Assembly (NCBI GenBank): GCA_044341215.1
Contig: JBIISC010000002.1
Location: 1 to 64,000, forward strand
Reading direction: 5' to 3'
Length of the DNA: 64,000 bases
From: JAFMIT01 sp044341215
Lineage (GTDB): Bacteria > Actinomycetota > Actinomycetes > S36-B12 > UBA5976
The notes beneath the pieces were generated by a model that was not told where the DNA came from, did not search any database, and worked only from the letters and a program-made list of their open reading frames with translations. Position numbers and translations under genes: made by a program. Below, one piece after another: positions 17,274 to 26,071 of this stretch. Numbering within the stretch: the first letter of the stretch is position 1; the number at the start of each line of letters is the position of its first letter.

Positions 17274-17346
17274 GCCCACGTAGCTCAGTGGATAGAGCGT
17301 CTGCCTCCGGAGCAGAAGGTCGCAAGTTCGATTCTTGCCGTGGGCA
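17274..17346 (+). tRNA. tRNA-Arg (anticodon CCG)
   Basis: 73-nt cloverleaf: acceptor stem GCCCACG/CGTGGGC with discriminator A, D-arm GCTC AGTGGATA GAGC, anticodon arm TCTGC-CTCCGGA-GCAGA with anticodon CCG, and T-arm GCAAG-TTCGATT-CTTGC. CCA is not encoded. It reads CGG arginine codons. Confidence 0.97.
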
Positions 17347-17429
17347 CAATTCCCTGCTTTATATTTTCAAGCGCATGGAAGAATGAATGTAATCTTCAAT
17401 CTGTATTAGATTCCAAACAAAAGGTGAAA

Positions 17430-18659
17430 ATGTCTCAAACGGGTCGCGACCAACATCAAAGAAGGGTAATCAGAACACTCAGTATCGCTCAGGTGCTAAA
17501 TGGTGTTGGAGTCGCAGGAACTGTGGCAGCGGGATCTCTTCTGGTCTCATCAATCTCTAACTCAGAAACGTTGGCCGGATTGGCTCAGACAACTGCTGTC
17601 TTAGGAGCCGCTGCAATGGCATTGCCACTTGCAACACTTACACAACGCGGAGGTCGAAGGCTTTCACTGACAACCGGTTACACAGCCGGAGTAATTGGCG
17701 CTATCACCGCAATTATTGGTGGAGGTAACCAAATCTTGGCTTTGATGTTGGTGGGTACTTTTTTGGTTGGCGCTGCATCGGCATCTGGTTACCAAGCACG
17801 TTTTGCTGCAATCGACCTTGCTACACCTGAACGTCTGTCAAAAGATTTGTCTTTTGTTGTTTGGGGTTCCACAGTTGGAGCAGTCACCGGACCAAATTTG
17901 ATGGAACCATCTGGAAACTTTGCTGAATTGCTGGGTTTGCCAAGACTAGTTGGACCTTATTTCATCGCCGCAATTACATTGACAATTTCTGCATTAATAA
18001 TTCTGATTTTTCTCAAACCAGATCCATATCTGACTGCCAACGTTTCATCTGACGGTAAAACTCAAAAGAGGCATGCGTCAATACGTTCAGCTCTTGATCA
18101 CATTCGTTCTATTCCAAATGCACTTTTTGGAATTTCAGTTGTTGCTATTGGCCACCTTGCGATGGTGTCAATCATGGTGATGACACCAGTTCACATGGCG
18201 CATGTGCATATCACGCTAACAATTATTGGGTTTGTGATTAGTGTGCATGTTCTTGGAATGTACGCCTTCTCTCCAATCATAGGTTCGTTATCCGATAGAT
18301 TGGGAAGAGTCAGAGTTATTCAAATTGGACTTCTGATTTTAGTTCTCTCTGCAATTATTTCTGGGCTCGCAGATCCGATGGATCCGTACACGCTTGGAGT
18401 TGGGCTGTTTTTGCTCGGGCTGGGTTGGTCGTTCACCCTTATTGCTGGTTCAACTTTTCTTTCTGAATCTGTCAGTGTTGAGATGAAGCCGTCATCTCAA
18501 GGAGCAAGCGATTTGGTAATGAATCTCATGGGCGCTGGTGGTGGAGCTGCAGGCGGAGTCATTATTGGATTCCTTTCATATGGCTGGCTTTGTCTATTTG
18601 TGACTATCCCCGTTGCACTACTCGGCCTGACCTCTTTCAAAATTCGCTCTGCTGTTTGA
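17430..18659 (+). CDS. Major facilitator superfamily transporter
   Basis: 409 residues with about 12 hydrophobic segments and the loop motif GSLSDRLGRVRV between the halves. The ATG at 17430 has AAAGGTG just upstream; a longer frame would begin inside the tRNA gene and is rejected. Substrate unknown; the closest general group is drug/metabolite efflux-type MFS. It is convergent with an SDR gene 28 bp away. Confidence 0.85.
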   Translation: MSQTGRDQHQRRVIRTLSIAQVLNGVGVAGTVAAGSLLVSSISNSETLAGLAQTTAVLGAAAMALPLATLTQRGGRRLSLTTGYTAGVIGAITAIIGGGNQILALMLVGTFLVGAASASGYQARFAAIDLATPERLSKDLSFVVWGSTVGAVTGPNLMEPSGNFAELLGLPRLVGPYFIAAITLTISALIILIFLKPDPYLTANVSSDGKTQKRHASIRSALDHIRSIPNALFGISVVAIGHLAMVSIMVMTPVHMAHVHITLTIIGFVISVHVLGMYAFSPIIGSLSDRLGRVRVIQIGLLILVLSAIISGLADPMDPYTLGVGLFLLGLGWSFTLIAGSTFLSESVSVEMKPSSQGASDLVMNLMGAGGGAAGGVIIGFLSYGWLCLFVTIPVALLGLTSFKIRSAV

Positions 18660-18687
18660 ATTTACCGCGAAGAAAAATAACTTCTAA

Positions 18688-19410
18688 TCACCAAGGAATA
18701 ACTTGGCGGTCTTCCCAAAGTTTTCCGGTAATCACAGGCGCATTGTTTGCATCCACTAATTCACGCGTTGCTAGCCAAACAATTGTGTCGGCAGCATCCT
18801 CCGCAGATTTAGGTGCATCTGGCCCGCCCATGTCTGTGCGAGTGTGGTTTGGACACATTGCATCTACAAAAACCCCACGCTTGCCGTCGGACATTTCAGA
18901 TGCCATGTTTTTCGTTAATGCGTTAACTCCTGCTTTTGAAATTCGATATGGTGCAAGTCCTCCCGAAGTGCCAGGTCCACTCATTCGGCCCAGACATGCA
19001 GATACGTTGATGATCTGGCCACTTCTTCGTTCAAGCATTTTCTTCCCAACCAGATTGCAAGTGTTGAATGTGCCATCAAGATTGATTGACATCACACGTT
19101 GCCATTCGTCACCTGTTGTTAAAACAGTTTTAGACATTCGATCGCTCATCACGCCAGCACTGTTTATTAAAACATCAATTGGTTTGATGGCTTCGAAATG
19201 ATCCACCATTGCTGCAACCTGGTTGTAGTCAGACACATCGCAGCCATAAGGAAAGGCTTGAATTCCGTCAGCCTTTAGCAGGCCGGCAGCTCGTTCGGCA
19301 CTTTCAGCATTCTTGCCAACTACGCCAATTTCCCAGCCTTGGGCTCCAAGAAGTTTGGCTGCGGCGAACCCGATTCCTCGAGAGCCGCCAGTGATGAGTG
19401 CAAAGACCAT
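18688..19410 (-). CDS. Short-chain dehydrogenase/reductase
   Basis: 240 residues with ITGGSRGIGFAAAKLL at the N-terminus, NSAG, catalytic Ser in NVSACLG and the YRISKAG Tyr/Lys pair. This resembles 3-oxoacyl-ACP reductase-like SDRs, but the substrate cannot be told. The ATG at 19410 starts directly at the Rossmann strand (MVFALITGG); the upstream extension in the same frame has no family similarity and is probably untranslated. Confidence 0.82.
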   Translation of the reverse strand: MVFALITGGSRGIGFAAAKLLGAQGWEIGVVGKNAESAERAAGLLKADGIQAFPYGCDVSDYNQVAAMVDHFEAIKPIDVLINSAGVMSDRMSKTVLTTGDEWQRVMSINLDGTFNTCNLVGKKMLERRSGQIINVSACLGRMSGPGTSGGLAPYRISKAGVNALTKNMASEMSDGKRGVFVDAMCPNHTRTDMGGPDAPKSAEDAADTIVWLATRELVDANNAPVITGKLWEDRQVIPW

Positions 19411-19558
19411 GGGTGAACCATTTCGCACAGTCTGCAAACGCGCATCTTGAGGGCGTTCATCCTCTGGACACAGGTCTGCTTTCACTCTCAAAACGGACTA
19501 GCCTTGGCCTTTGAATTCGACCAGATAAATACGAGGACTTGCCAAAGAAAGGCTCGAA

Positions 19559-22500
19559 GTGCCAGAGCAGACTCCAAAGCCGAGCAGATTCGGTGCGAAT
19601 CAATGGCTCGTAGACGAGCTTTACGAGAAGTTCAGGTCCGATAAAAATAGTGTCGACAAGGCATGGTGGGATTTCTTCGAGGATTACACCCCAACAGACA
19701 ATCTTTTACTAGCTTCTAACGCCGAACCAACAATTGCTTTCAAAACTGCTCCACCAACTACGACGATCATGCCGCCGCCGCAAGAAGTTGTTGCGGGACA
19801 GCCGCACACTGCAACTCCACAAACTGTTGCCCCAATTCCAGCTCCTGGTTCAGTTCGCGATCTTCGACCAAGTGTTGAACCGACTTACACCGCAGCACCT
19901 GCTGAAATTGTTCCACTTAAAGGTGCTAGTGCAAGAGTTGTAACAAATATGGAAAGTTCTTTGAACGTTCCAACTGCAACTAGTGTCCGCGCAATCCCAG
20001 CAAAACTTTTAGTCGACAACCGCACCGTAATCAATAACCACCTAGCGCGTGGTCGAGGTGGAAAAGTTTCTTTCACTCACATCCTCGGTTATGCAATTGT
20101 GCAAGCGCTACGAGATATTCCAGAAATGAATTACGGCTACACGTTAGTTGACGACAAACCTGCAGTAGTGCAAAACAAATCTGTAAACCTTGGACTTGCA
20201 ATCGACATGGCAAAACCAGATGGAACTAGACAACTTCTCGTACCAAACATTAAAAACTCAGAACAAATGGACTTCCACACATTCTGGTTGAACTATGAAG
20301 ACGTAGTTCGCAAAGCACGCAACAATAAACTTGAAGTTTCGGACTTCCAAGGCACCACAATTTCGCTGACAAATCCAGGAACCATCGGAACCGTTCATTC
20401 AGTTCCGCGTTTGATGGAAGGCCAGGGCCTAATCGTTGGTGTTGGCGCACTCGACTACCCAGCAGAATTCCAAGGCGCATCTGAAGAAGTCCTTGCAAAC
20501 CAAGGTGTTTCAAAAACCATCACCATGACCAGCACCTACGACCATCGAATCATCCAAGGTGCGATGTCTGGGGACTTCCTAGCACGGGTGCATCAATACC
20601 TGCTTGGTGAAAATGATTTCTACGGTGACATTTTCCGATCACTTCGGATTCCTTACGAACCAATTCGTTGGGCTCGCGACATTGTTAAATCTCACGACAG
20701 CGACGTCGACAAGACAACTCGAGTTCACGCATTAATTCATTCTTACCGAGTCCGCGGTCACTTGATGGCAGATGTTGATCCACTTGAATACAAACAACGC
20801 AACCACCAAGACTTAGATGTTTCATCACACGGCTTAACTTTGTGGGATCTTGATCGTGAATTTGCAGTTGATGGATTTGCCGGCAGCACATTCATGAAAT
20901 TACGTGGCGTGCTAGGCGTTTTGCGCGATGCTTATTGCCGCACCATCGGAATTGAATACATGCACTTGTCGGATCCAGTTCAACGTAAATGGGTGCAAGA
21001 GCGCGTGGAACGTGGATATGAAAAACTAGATCGTGTAGAACAACTTCGAATCTTGCACAAACTAAACGAAGCTGAAGCTTTTGAAACTTTCTTGCAAACA
21101 AAATATGTGGGACAAAAACGATTCAGTCTCGAAGGTGGCGAATCTGCTATTCCATTGGTTGATGCAATCTTGGAAGAAGCTGCAGATAGCGATTACCCAG
21201 AAGTTTGCATCGGCATGCCACACCGTGGCCGTCTGAACATGCTTGCAAACATTGCCGGTAAGTCATACAACCAAATCTTCCGCGAATTCGAAGGCCATTA
21301 CGGCGAAGAATCAGTACAAGGTTCCGGTGATGTGAAATACCACCTTGGAACCAAGGGCCAATTCACTGCTCTTTCTGGAAAATCTACAAATGTTTACTTA
21401 GCAGCAAACCCGTCACACCTCGAAGCGGTTAATCCAGTACTCGAAGGCATCGTTCGCGCAAAGCAAGATCAAATGCCGGTTGAAACTAAATTTGGTGTGC
21501 TGCCAATCTTGATGCACGGTGACGCAGCTTTTGCTGGTCAGGGTGTAGTTACAGAAACGTTGCACTTGTCACAACTTCAAGGTTACCGCGTGGGTGGAAC
21601 CATTCACATTGTTGTAAACAACCAAGTTGGATTTACTACTTCACCTCGCTACAGCCGCTCTTCAACATACGCAACAGACGTTGCACGAACTGTGCAAGCG
21701 CCAATTTTCCACGTTAATGGGGATGATCCAGAAGCTGTCGTGAAGGTTGCAAGAATTGCATTCGAATTCCGCCGTCAATTCCACAAAGATGTTGTCATCG
21801 ATCTTGTTTGCTACCGCCGTCGCGGACACAACGAAGCTGACGATCCATCACTAACCCAACCGTTAATGTATGAACTGATTGACCAAAAGCGTTCTGTCCG
21901 AAAGTTATACACCGAAAACTTGATTGGTCGCGGAGACATTTCGGTTGACGAAGCAGAATTAGCTTTGAAGCATTTCCAAGATCAACTTGAAAATGTATTC
22001 CAAGAAACAAAAGCTGAAAATCACGATGATGATCAACTTTCAAAGATTACGCACAAAGTTATGACCGAAGGTCAAGTAACTCTAGATCCACAAACTCCGG
22101 CATACGACGTCAACACCGGCATCTCGATGGATGTTGTGAATCGAGTCGTGCAATCGCAACTAACCATGCCTGAAGGTTTCACTGTCCACCCACGTCTTGC
22201 TCCGCAACTAAAGCGCCGTGCTGAGATGGTTGAAAACAACGAAATCGACTGGGGTATGGCAGAAGCTCTCGCATTCGGTTCACTTCTTACTGAAGGTCGC
22301 ACCATTCGTTTAGCAGGTCAAGATTCACGTCGTGGAACTTTTGGTCACCGCCATGCTGTTATCGTGGACAAAGTAACTGGTTGGCAATACAAGCCACTTA
22401 AGCAGTGCTACGAAAACGGCGGCAAGTTCTACATCTACGACTCATTCCTAAGCGAATACGCAGCAATGGGCTTCGAATACGGCTACTCGGTTGAGCGTCC

Positions 22501-23260
22501 TGATGCTTTAGTAATTTGGGAAGCGCAGTTCGGCGATTTCGCAAACGGTGCGCAAACCATCATCGATGAATACATTTCATCAGGCGAACAAAAGTGGGGA
22601 CAGCGCAGTTCTGTAACACTGCTTTTGCCACACGGATTTGAAGGCCAAGGACCTGACCACTCGTCAGCTCGCATTGAACGATTCTTGCAACTTTGTGCGC
22701 AGGACAACATGACAGTTGCGCAACCATCAACTGCCGCTTCTTACTTCCATCTGCTTCGCTGGCAAGCACTTTCAGAACTAACTCGTCCGTTGATTATTTT
22801 CACACCGAAATCACTTTTGCGTGCAAAATCATCAACAAGTGCAACTTCTGATTTCACCGCCGGTCATTTCCGCGCAGTGATTGGTGATCACAAAGTAAAT
22901 GGTGCGCAAGCAAACAAGGTTTTGATCTGCAGCGGCAAGGTTTACTACGACCTAATCGCAGAACGTGAAAAGCGTGGTGCAAATGATGTAGCAATCATTC
23001 GCCTAGAGCGCCTCTACCCACTTCCTTACCGCACACTGCGCACCGCACTTGAAGGTGTTAAGCAAGATGCAGTAATCCGCTTCGTTCAAGATGAACCAGC
23101 AAACCAAGGTGCTTGGCCGTTTATGGCAATGAACCTTCCTGAGGTTTTGAATCGTGAAGTCCATCGAGTATCGCGTCCGGCTTCTTCATCACCTGCAGTT
23201 GGCTCACATCACCGCCACGAAGTTGAACAAGCTGCACTTGTTCAAGCTGCTTTTGAATAA
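19559..23260 (+). CDS. kgd: Multifunctional 2-oxoglutarate decarboxylase/dehydrogenase (Kgd, E1-E2 fusion)
   Basis: 1233 residues. A short N-terminal SucA-like segment (QWLVDELYEKFRSD), a Pro/Thr-rich linker (about 50-115), an E2 acyltransferase-like domain without lipoyl domain (about 125-355, active-site region YDHRIIQGAMSGDFLA), then a full thiamine-diphosphate E1 (about 375-1233) with PHRGRLNML, GDAAFAGQGVV and NNQVGFTTSP. This is the actinobacterial architecture that makes succinyl-CoA or succinic semialdehyde from 2-oxoglutarate in the TCA cycle. Start is GTG with AAAGG 7 nt upstream. Four other TCA steps are encoded in the window. Confidence 0.95.
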   Translation: MPEQTPKPSRFGANQWLVDELYEKFRSDKNSVDKAWWDFFEDYTPTDNLLLASNAEPTIAFKTAPPTTTIMPPPQEVVAGQPHTATPQTVAPIPAPGSVRDLRPSVEPTYTAAPAEIVPLKGASARVVTNMESSLNVPTATSVRAIPAKLLVDNRTVINNHLARGRGGKVSFTHILGYAIVQALRDIPEMNYGYTLVDDKPAVVQNKSVNLGLAIDMAKPDGTRQLLVPNIKNSEQMDFHTFWLNYEDVVRKARNNKLEVSDFQGTTISLTNPGTIGTVHSVPRLMEGQGLIVGVGALDYPAEFQGASEEVLANQGVSKTITMTSTYDHRIIQGAMSGDFLARVHQYLLGENDFYGDIFRSLRIPYEPIRWARDIVKSHDSDVDKTTRVHALIHSYRVRGHLMADVDPLEYKQRNHQDLDVSSHGLTLWDLDREFAVDGFAGSTFMKLRGVLGVLRDAYCRTIGIEYMHLSDPVQRKWVQERVERGYEKLDRVEQLRILHKLNEAEAFETFLQTKYVGQKRFSLEGGESAIPLVDAILEEAADSDYPEVCIGMPHRGRLNMLANIAGKSYNQIFREFEGHYGEESVQGSGDVKYHLGTKGQFTALSGKSTNVYLAANPSHLEAVNPVLEGIVRAKQDQMPVETKFGVLPILMHGDAAFAGQGVVTETLHLSQLQGYRVGGTIHIVVNNQVGFTTSPRYSRSSTYATDVARTVQAPIFHVNGDDPEAVVKVARIAFEFRRQFHKDVVIDLVCYRRRGHNEADDPSLTQPLMYELIDQKRSVRKLYTENLIGRGDISVDEAELALKHFQDQLENVFQETKAENHDDDQLSKITHKVMTEGQVTLDPQTPAYDVNTGISMDVVNRVVQSQLTMPEGFTVHPRLAPQLKRRAEMVENNEIDWGMAEALAFGSLLTEGRTIRLAGQDSRRGTFGHRHAVIVDKVTGWQYKPLKQCYENGGKFYIYDSFLSEYAAMGFEYGYSVERPDALVIWEAQFGDFANGAQTIIDEYISSGEQKWGQRSSVTLLLPHGFEGQGPDHSSARIERFLQLCAQDNMTVAQPSTAASYFHLLRWQALSELTRPLIIFTPKSLLRAKSSTSATSDFTAGHFRAVIGDHKVNGAQANKVLICSGKVYYDLIAEREKRGANDVAIIRLERLYPLPYRTLRTALEGVKQDAVIRFVQDEPANQGAWPFMAMNLPEVLNREVHRVSRPASSSPAVGSHHRHEVEQAALVQAAFE

Positions 23261-23331
23261 GTAACTCCACGTATTTCCATACTGCAGAATTGAAGAATTA
23301 GAGAAACATCGCAGTCAGGACGAAGGTAGGC

Positions 23332-24018
23332 ATGAAACCATCTGAATATATTGCTGAAATCGAGCGGGCATCAAAATCCATGCGCGACATTTACTCTGAA
23401 TCTGTCGCAAATAATCGTGTGCCATCTTGTCCAGACTGGAATTTCCAACAACTCATGTCGCATCTAGCAGACGTGCAATCACATTGGGCAAAAACGATTC
23501 TTAATCCAGATGCGACTGAAGAAATGGATTTCATTAACCACACACCAGATCGGGATATCGTCGACTGGGCTGAATTGAAAACCAACGAACTGATTAACGC
23601 CATAAAAGATGTGGCATTAGATAAGCCATGTGCAACTTGGTGGTCATCGCCAAAGACTGCTGAAGCAATCTCGCGTCATCAAGCGCAAGAAGCAAGCGTG
23701 CATGCATGGGATGCACATCTTGCAACTGGTCAAGACATTCCGCTTCCCCATGCAGTTGCACTTGATGGAATCGCTGAGTGGATAAATGTCCACAACGAAT
23801 GGACCGAAGCCAAGGATTTCACAATCATTTTTGCGCCAACAGACTCATCAGAAACAATCACATGGAATCGTGGTGGTGAATCTGTCACGCTTTCGGCAAC
23901 CGCAAGCGATCTAACCCTCTTCTTAAATGGTCGTAGAGCAATCGATCAACTAACGATTACTGGCGATAAATCAGTAATTGCGCCATTCCTTGCTGAACTT
24001 CCAGCTCATAACGCTTGA
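23332..24018 (+). CDS. Maleylpyruvate isomerase / DinB-like mycothiol-dependent family protein
   Basis: 228 residues. The N-terminal four-helix DinB-like domain has VPSCPDWNFQQLMSHLADVQSHW, typical of the actinobacterial TIGR03083 family, and HQAQEASVHAWDAHLATG carries the second metal-site histidine region. Some members are mycothiol-dependent isomerases or transferases; most have no known substrate. GAAGGTAGGC precedes the ATG. It stands alone after kgd. Confidence 0.75.
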   Translation: MKPSEYIAEIERASKSMRDIYSESVANNRVPSCPDWNFQQLMSHLADVQSHWAKTILNPDATEEMDFINHTPDRDIVDWAELKTNELINAIKDVALDKPCATWWSSPKTAEAISRHQAQEASVHAWDAHLATGQDIPLPHAVALDGIAEWINVHNEWTEAKDFTIIFAPTDSSETITWNRGGESVTLSATASDLTLFLNGRRAIDQLTITGDKSVIAPFLAELPAHNA

Positions 24019-24051
24019 CAATTCTGGTATCAATAGTGATACCATAGCAAA
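24015..24051 (+). promoter_or_regulatory. Promoter and operator of the RHH-Doc toxin-antitoxin pair
   Basis: TTGACA (24015-24020) is a consensus -35 and TACCAT (24040-24045) a -10, with a 19-bp spacer. The palindrome TGGTATCA-ATAG-TGATACCA (24025-24044, 8-bp arms) fills the spacer and overlaps the -10. The start codon is 6 nt after the -10, so the transcript should be leaderless. A palindrome placed here is what autorepression by a ribbon-helix-helix antitoxin would require. Confidence 0.75.
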
Positions 24052-24255
24052 ATGGCTATGACATTACGTCTCACAGACGAAGAAACAGAACTGCTTCGAC
24101 GCTTATCTGAGCTAGAAGGTCGCTCCATGCAGGAAATCTCCCGCGAGGCGATTATGAGCGAAGTCGAGAAAAGGTTAAAGCTTGCAATCTTTTTGAAAGC
24201 GGCTGAAATCGAAGTTCCAAGATACCAAGAAGTGCTAGATCGACTCGCTGAATGA
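24052..24255 (+). CDS. Ribbon-helix-helix antitoxin
   Basis: 67 residues. The first strand is MTLRLTDEE followed by LLRRLSELEGRSMQEISREAIMSEVEKR, the pattern of an RHH/CopG DNA-binding dimer. The acidic C-terminus (KAAEIEVPRYQEVLDRLAE) would wrap the toxin. It overlaps the Doc-like toxin gene by 4 bp (ATGA). No Shine-Dalgarno, consistent with a leaderless mRNA. The first ATG (24052) fits the -10 spacing; a second in-frame ATG is two codons on. Confidence 0.82.
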   Translation: MAMTLRLTDEETELLRRLSELEGRSMQEISREAIMSEVEKRLKLAIFLKAAEIEVPRYQEVLDRLAE

Positions 24256-24626
24256 TTTACCTAGATCTAGAAATTTTATTAGAACTCATAAAACTCTATT
24301 TGCCAAAAAGCCGAGTTGCTGACATGGGATTACTTGAATCTGCACTGGCAAGACCTCGCGCCTCAGCTTTTGGTGAAGATGTATATGAAGATATTCACGA
24401 GAAAGTCGCAGCTATGACAATCTCGTTAGTGAAGAATCATTGTTTAAATGATGGTAATAAGCGATTGGGATTGATTTCTCTTATTACTGTTTTACGTGCA
24501 AATAAATACGCAATTAATTCTGATTTTGACTCTACTTATGAATTCATAATTAAGATTGCAGAAACAACGAACCCAGACGTTAAAGCAAATGCGGCTTGGA
24601 TTAGAGCCAACTCAGAAAAGCTTTAA
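24252..24626 (+). CDS. doc: Doc-type (Fic fold) toxin
   Basis: 124 residues. The active-site motif is HCLNDGNKRLG (about residues 60-70). It matches Doc H-x-F-x-(D/N)-(A/G)-N-K-R except that the usual Phe is Leu. YLDLEILLELI at the N-terminus and LESALARPRASAFGEDVYEDIHEKVAAM are typical of death-on-curing proteins. Doc phosphorylates elongation factor Tu and stops translation. It is coupled to the antitoxin by an ATGA overlap. Its last 15 bases overlap the end of the convergent sodX. Confidence 0.85.
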   Translation: MIYLDLEILLELIKLYLPKSRVADMGLLESALARPRASAFGEDVYEDIHEKVAAMTISLVKNHCLNDGNKRLGLISLITVLRANKYAINSDFDSTYEFIIKIAETTNPDVKANAAWIRANSEKL

Positions 24627-24917
24627 AACAACCCCAACAATCGCATCGCGCGATACTGCACCAAACACCCAAGAGTCAGAACTCGATGCAGCCGTTGCTG
24701 TTTGCATCGCATCGCCTTCAAGCCAGTAGCCATCTGATTCGATCTTGGTCAATCTTTTAACAATCAAGCCACGAGTTTCAGGATGGCGCGCAACCACCAC
24801 ATCCCCAACCGCAGGCTCGGCGCCAAATGAATAAAAGATGACCTGGCCAGGCTTCAAAGTAGGCAGCATCGAGGTGCCCTGCACTCGGGCTATCCGGACC
24901 TGCCAAAATTTCCACAC
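24612..24917 (-). CDS. sodX: Nickel superoxide dismutase maturation protease (S26/LexA-like)
   Basis: 101 residues of the signal-peptidase-I/LexA fold: catalytic Ser in GTSMLPTL and Lys in IVKRLTKIE, with VGDVVVARHP between them. In Actinobacteria this protease removes the SodN propeptide so that His1 can bind nickel. It is divergent from sodN, which supports the role. I choose GTG at 24917 because CAGACT lies exactly 6 nt before it on this strand, the leaderless pattern seen at other genes here. Longer frames reaching into sodN are unlikely. Confidence 0.85.
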   Translation of the reverse strand: MWKFWQVRIARVQGTSMLPTLKPGQVIFYSFGAEPAVGDVVVARHPETRGLIVKRLTKIESDGYWLEGDAMQTATAASSSDSWVFGAVSRDAIVGVVLKLF

Positions 24918-24932
24918 AGCGGTAGTCTGCCG
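24918..24932. promoter_or_regulatory. Divergent promoter core between sodX and sodN
   Basis: GCGGTAGTCTGCC (24920-24932) holds TAGTCT (24923-24928) as a -10 towards sodN. On the other strand CAGACT (24929-24924) is 6 nt before the sodX GTG. The same 13 bases occur between uppS and the amidase gene, in the opposite orientation. The sodN transcript would have a short leader with GGAGG; the sodX transcript would be leaderless. Confidence 0.55.
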
Positions 24933-24954
24933 ACCCTCAACATCCGGAGGAAAC

Positions 24955-25341
24955 ATGATCAAATTTCAAACAGTTTCAGCCCACTGTGATCTGCCTTGCG
25001 GCATTTACGATCCAGCTCAGGCGCTAATCGAAGCGAAGTCAGTTAAGGCTTGCATGGAGAAGCACAATGCTTCAGACGATGCAGACTTCAAAGCTCGCTC
25101 AATCACAATTAAAGAAGACCGTAGTCACATGGTGAAAGAGCACCTATGGGTGCTATGGACTGACTACTTCAAGCCAAATCACTTTGAAAAATACCCACAA
25201 CTTCATGAACTTTTCAACACCGCAACCAAACTAGCTGGTGCCACCGGAACCAAGGGCACCAACGATGTTGCAAAGGCTGATGAATTGATCAAGAAGATTG
25301 AAGAAATCGACGCTATCTTCTGGGAAACCAAGAAGGCGTAA
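24955..25341 (+). CDS. sodN: Nickel-containing superoxide dismutase
   Basis: 128 residues. After a very short propeptide (MIKFQTVSA) comes HCDLPCGIYDP, the nickel hook: His1, Cys2 and Cys6 of the mature protein bind Ni. The remainder is the four-helix bundle with MVKEHLWVLWTDYFKP. It disproportionates superoxide as a hexamer in the cytoplasm. GGAGG 4 nt before the ATG fixes the start. The propeptide is shorter than the 14 residues of Streptomyces SodN. A strong terminator follows. Confidence 0.96.
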   Translation: MIKFQTVSAHCDLPCGIYDPAQALIEAKSVKACMEKHNASDDADFKARSITIKEDRSHMVKEHLWVLWTDYFKPNHFEKYPQLHELFNTATKLAGATGTKGTNDVAKADELIKKIEEIDAIFWETKKA

Positions 25342-25356
25342 CACGAAACAACTTCA

Positions 25357-25394
25357 AAAGCGAGGGCAGCCGATTGGTTGCCCTCGCTTTTTTT
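25357..25394 (+). terminator. Intrinsic terminator of sodN
   Basis: AAAGCGAGGGCA (25357-25368) pairs perfectly with TGCCCTCGCTTT (25379-25390) around a 10-nt loop, and a T-run continues to 25394. It lies 16 bases after the sodN stop. Confidence 0.93.
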
Positions 25395-25453
25395 GTTTAC
25401 ATGCGTCACGTTGGAGACATAAGGTGACCTCGTAACTACTACCTGGGGGCAAT

Positions 25454-26062
25454 ATGACAATCACAGAAACTAATCCAGCGATGCAATTGAGCTCGAAATT
25501 CCACGAAGCGCTCGATTACGCAAATTCACATCACAAAGATAAAGCAAGAAAATCAACCACCATTCCATACATGTGCCACCCGCTTGGTGTTGCTTCATTG
25601 GTAATTGAAGCTGGTGGAACCGAAATTGAAGCAATTGCTGCGCTACTTCATGATGTGGCTGAAGATCATGGCGGAGAACCAAGACTCGCTGAAATTAAGG
25701 AACTTTTTGGCGATGACGTTGAACGAATTGTTCGAGCATGTAGTGATTCAATAACTGAAGATCCAGATGTTAAAGATGACTGGAAAGAGCGCAAGCTAGC
25801 GCACATAGCAAAACTCAAAAATGCAACTCAAGACGTCCTAATAGTTACCGCTGCTGATAAAGCTCACAATGCACGTTCAATCGTGACAGACCTTCATATC
25901 GAAGGAAGTAAAGTTTGGGGGCGATTTAGTGTTAAGAGCCCAAAATCGATTATTTGGTATTACGAATCTATGTACAAAATCTTAAAGAAGAAAGACGTCT
26001 CGCCAGTTCTTCTCTTTCCGCTCAAGGACGCAATCAAATACATGAAGAAACAAAGTTTGTAA
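25454..26062 (+). CDS. HD-domain hydrolase, (p)ppGpp hydrolase-like
   Basis: 202 residues. The metal-binding H...HD...D pattern is visible: YMCHPLGVA, then ALLHDVAEDHGG, then VTAADKAHNARSIVTDL. This order and spacing are those of the hydrolase half of RelA/SpoT and of small alarmone hydrolases (Mesh1-type). No synthetase domain is present. A cut in alarmone levels or another nucleotide-pyrophosphate substrate is plausible. GGGGGC precedes the ATG. A 44-residue ORF starts 10 bp downstream. It sits between two toxin-antitoxin pairs, but whether that is meaningful is unknown. Confidence 0.78.
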   Translation: MTITETNPAMQLSSKFHEALDYANSHHKDKARKSTTIPYMCHPLGVASLVIEAGGTEIEAIAALLHDVAEDHGGEPRLAEIKELFGDDVERIVRACSDSITEDPDVKDDWKERKLAHIAKLKNATQDVLIVTAADKAHNARSIVTDLHIEGSKVWGRFSVKSPKSIIWYYESMYKILKKKDVSPVLLFPLKDAIKYMKKQSL

Positions 26063-26071
26063 GGAATGAAA

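Noticed and set aside
24612..24962. Longer sodX starting at TTG 24962 or ATG 24956, overlapping sodN
   Set aside because: The GTG at 24917 has a -10 exactly 6 nt upstream and gives a product of usual length; the longer starts lack ribosome-binding sites and overlap sodN.
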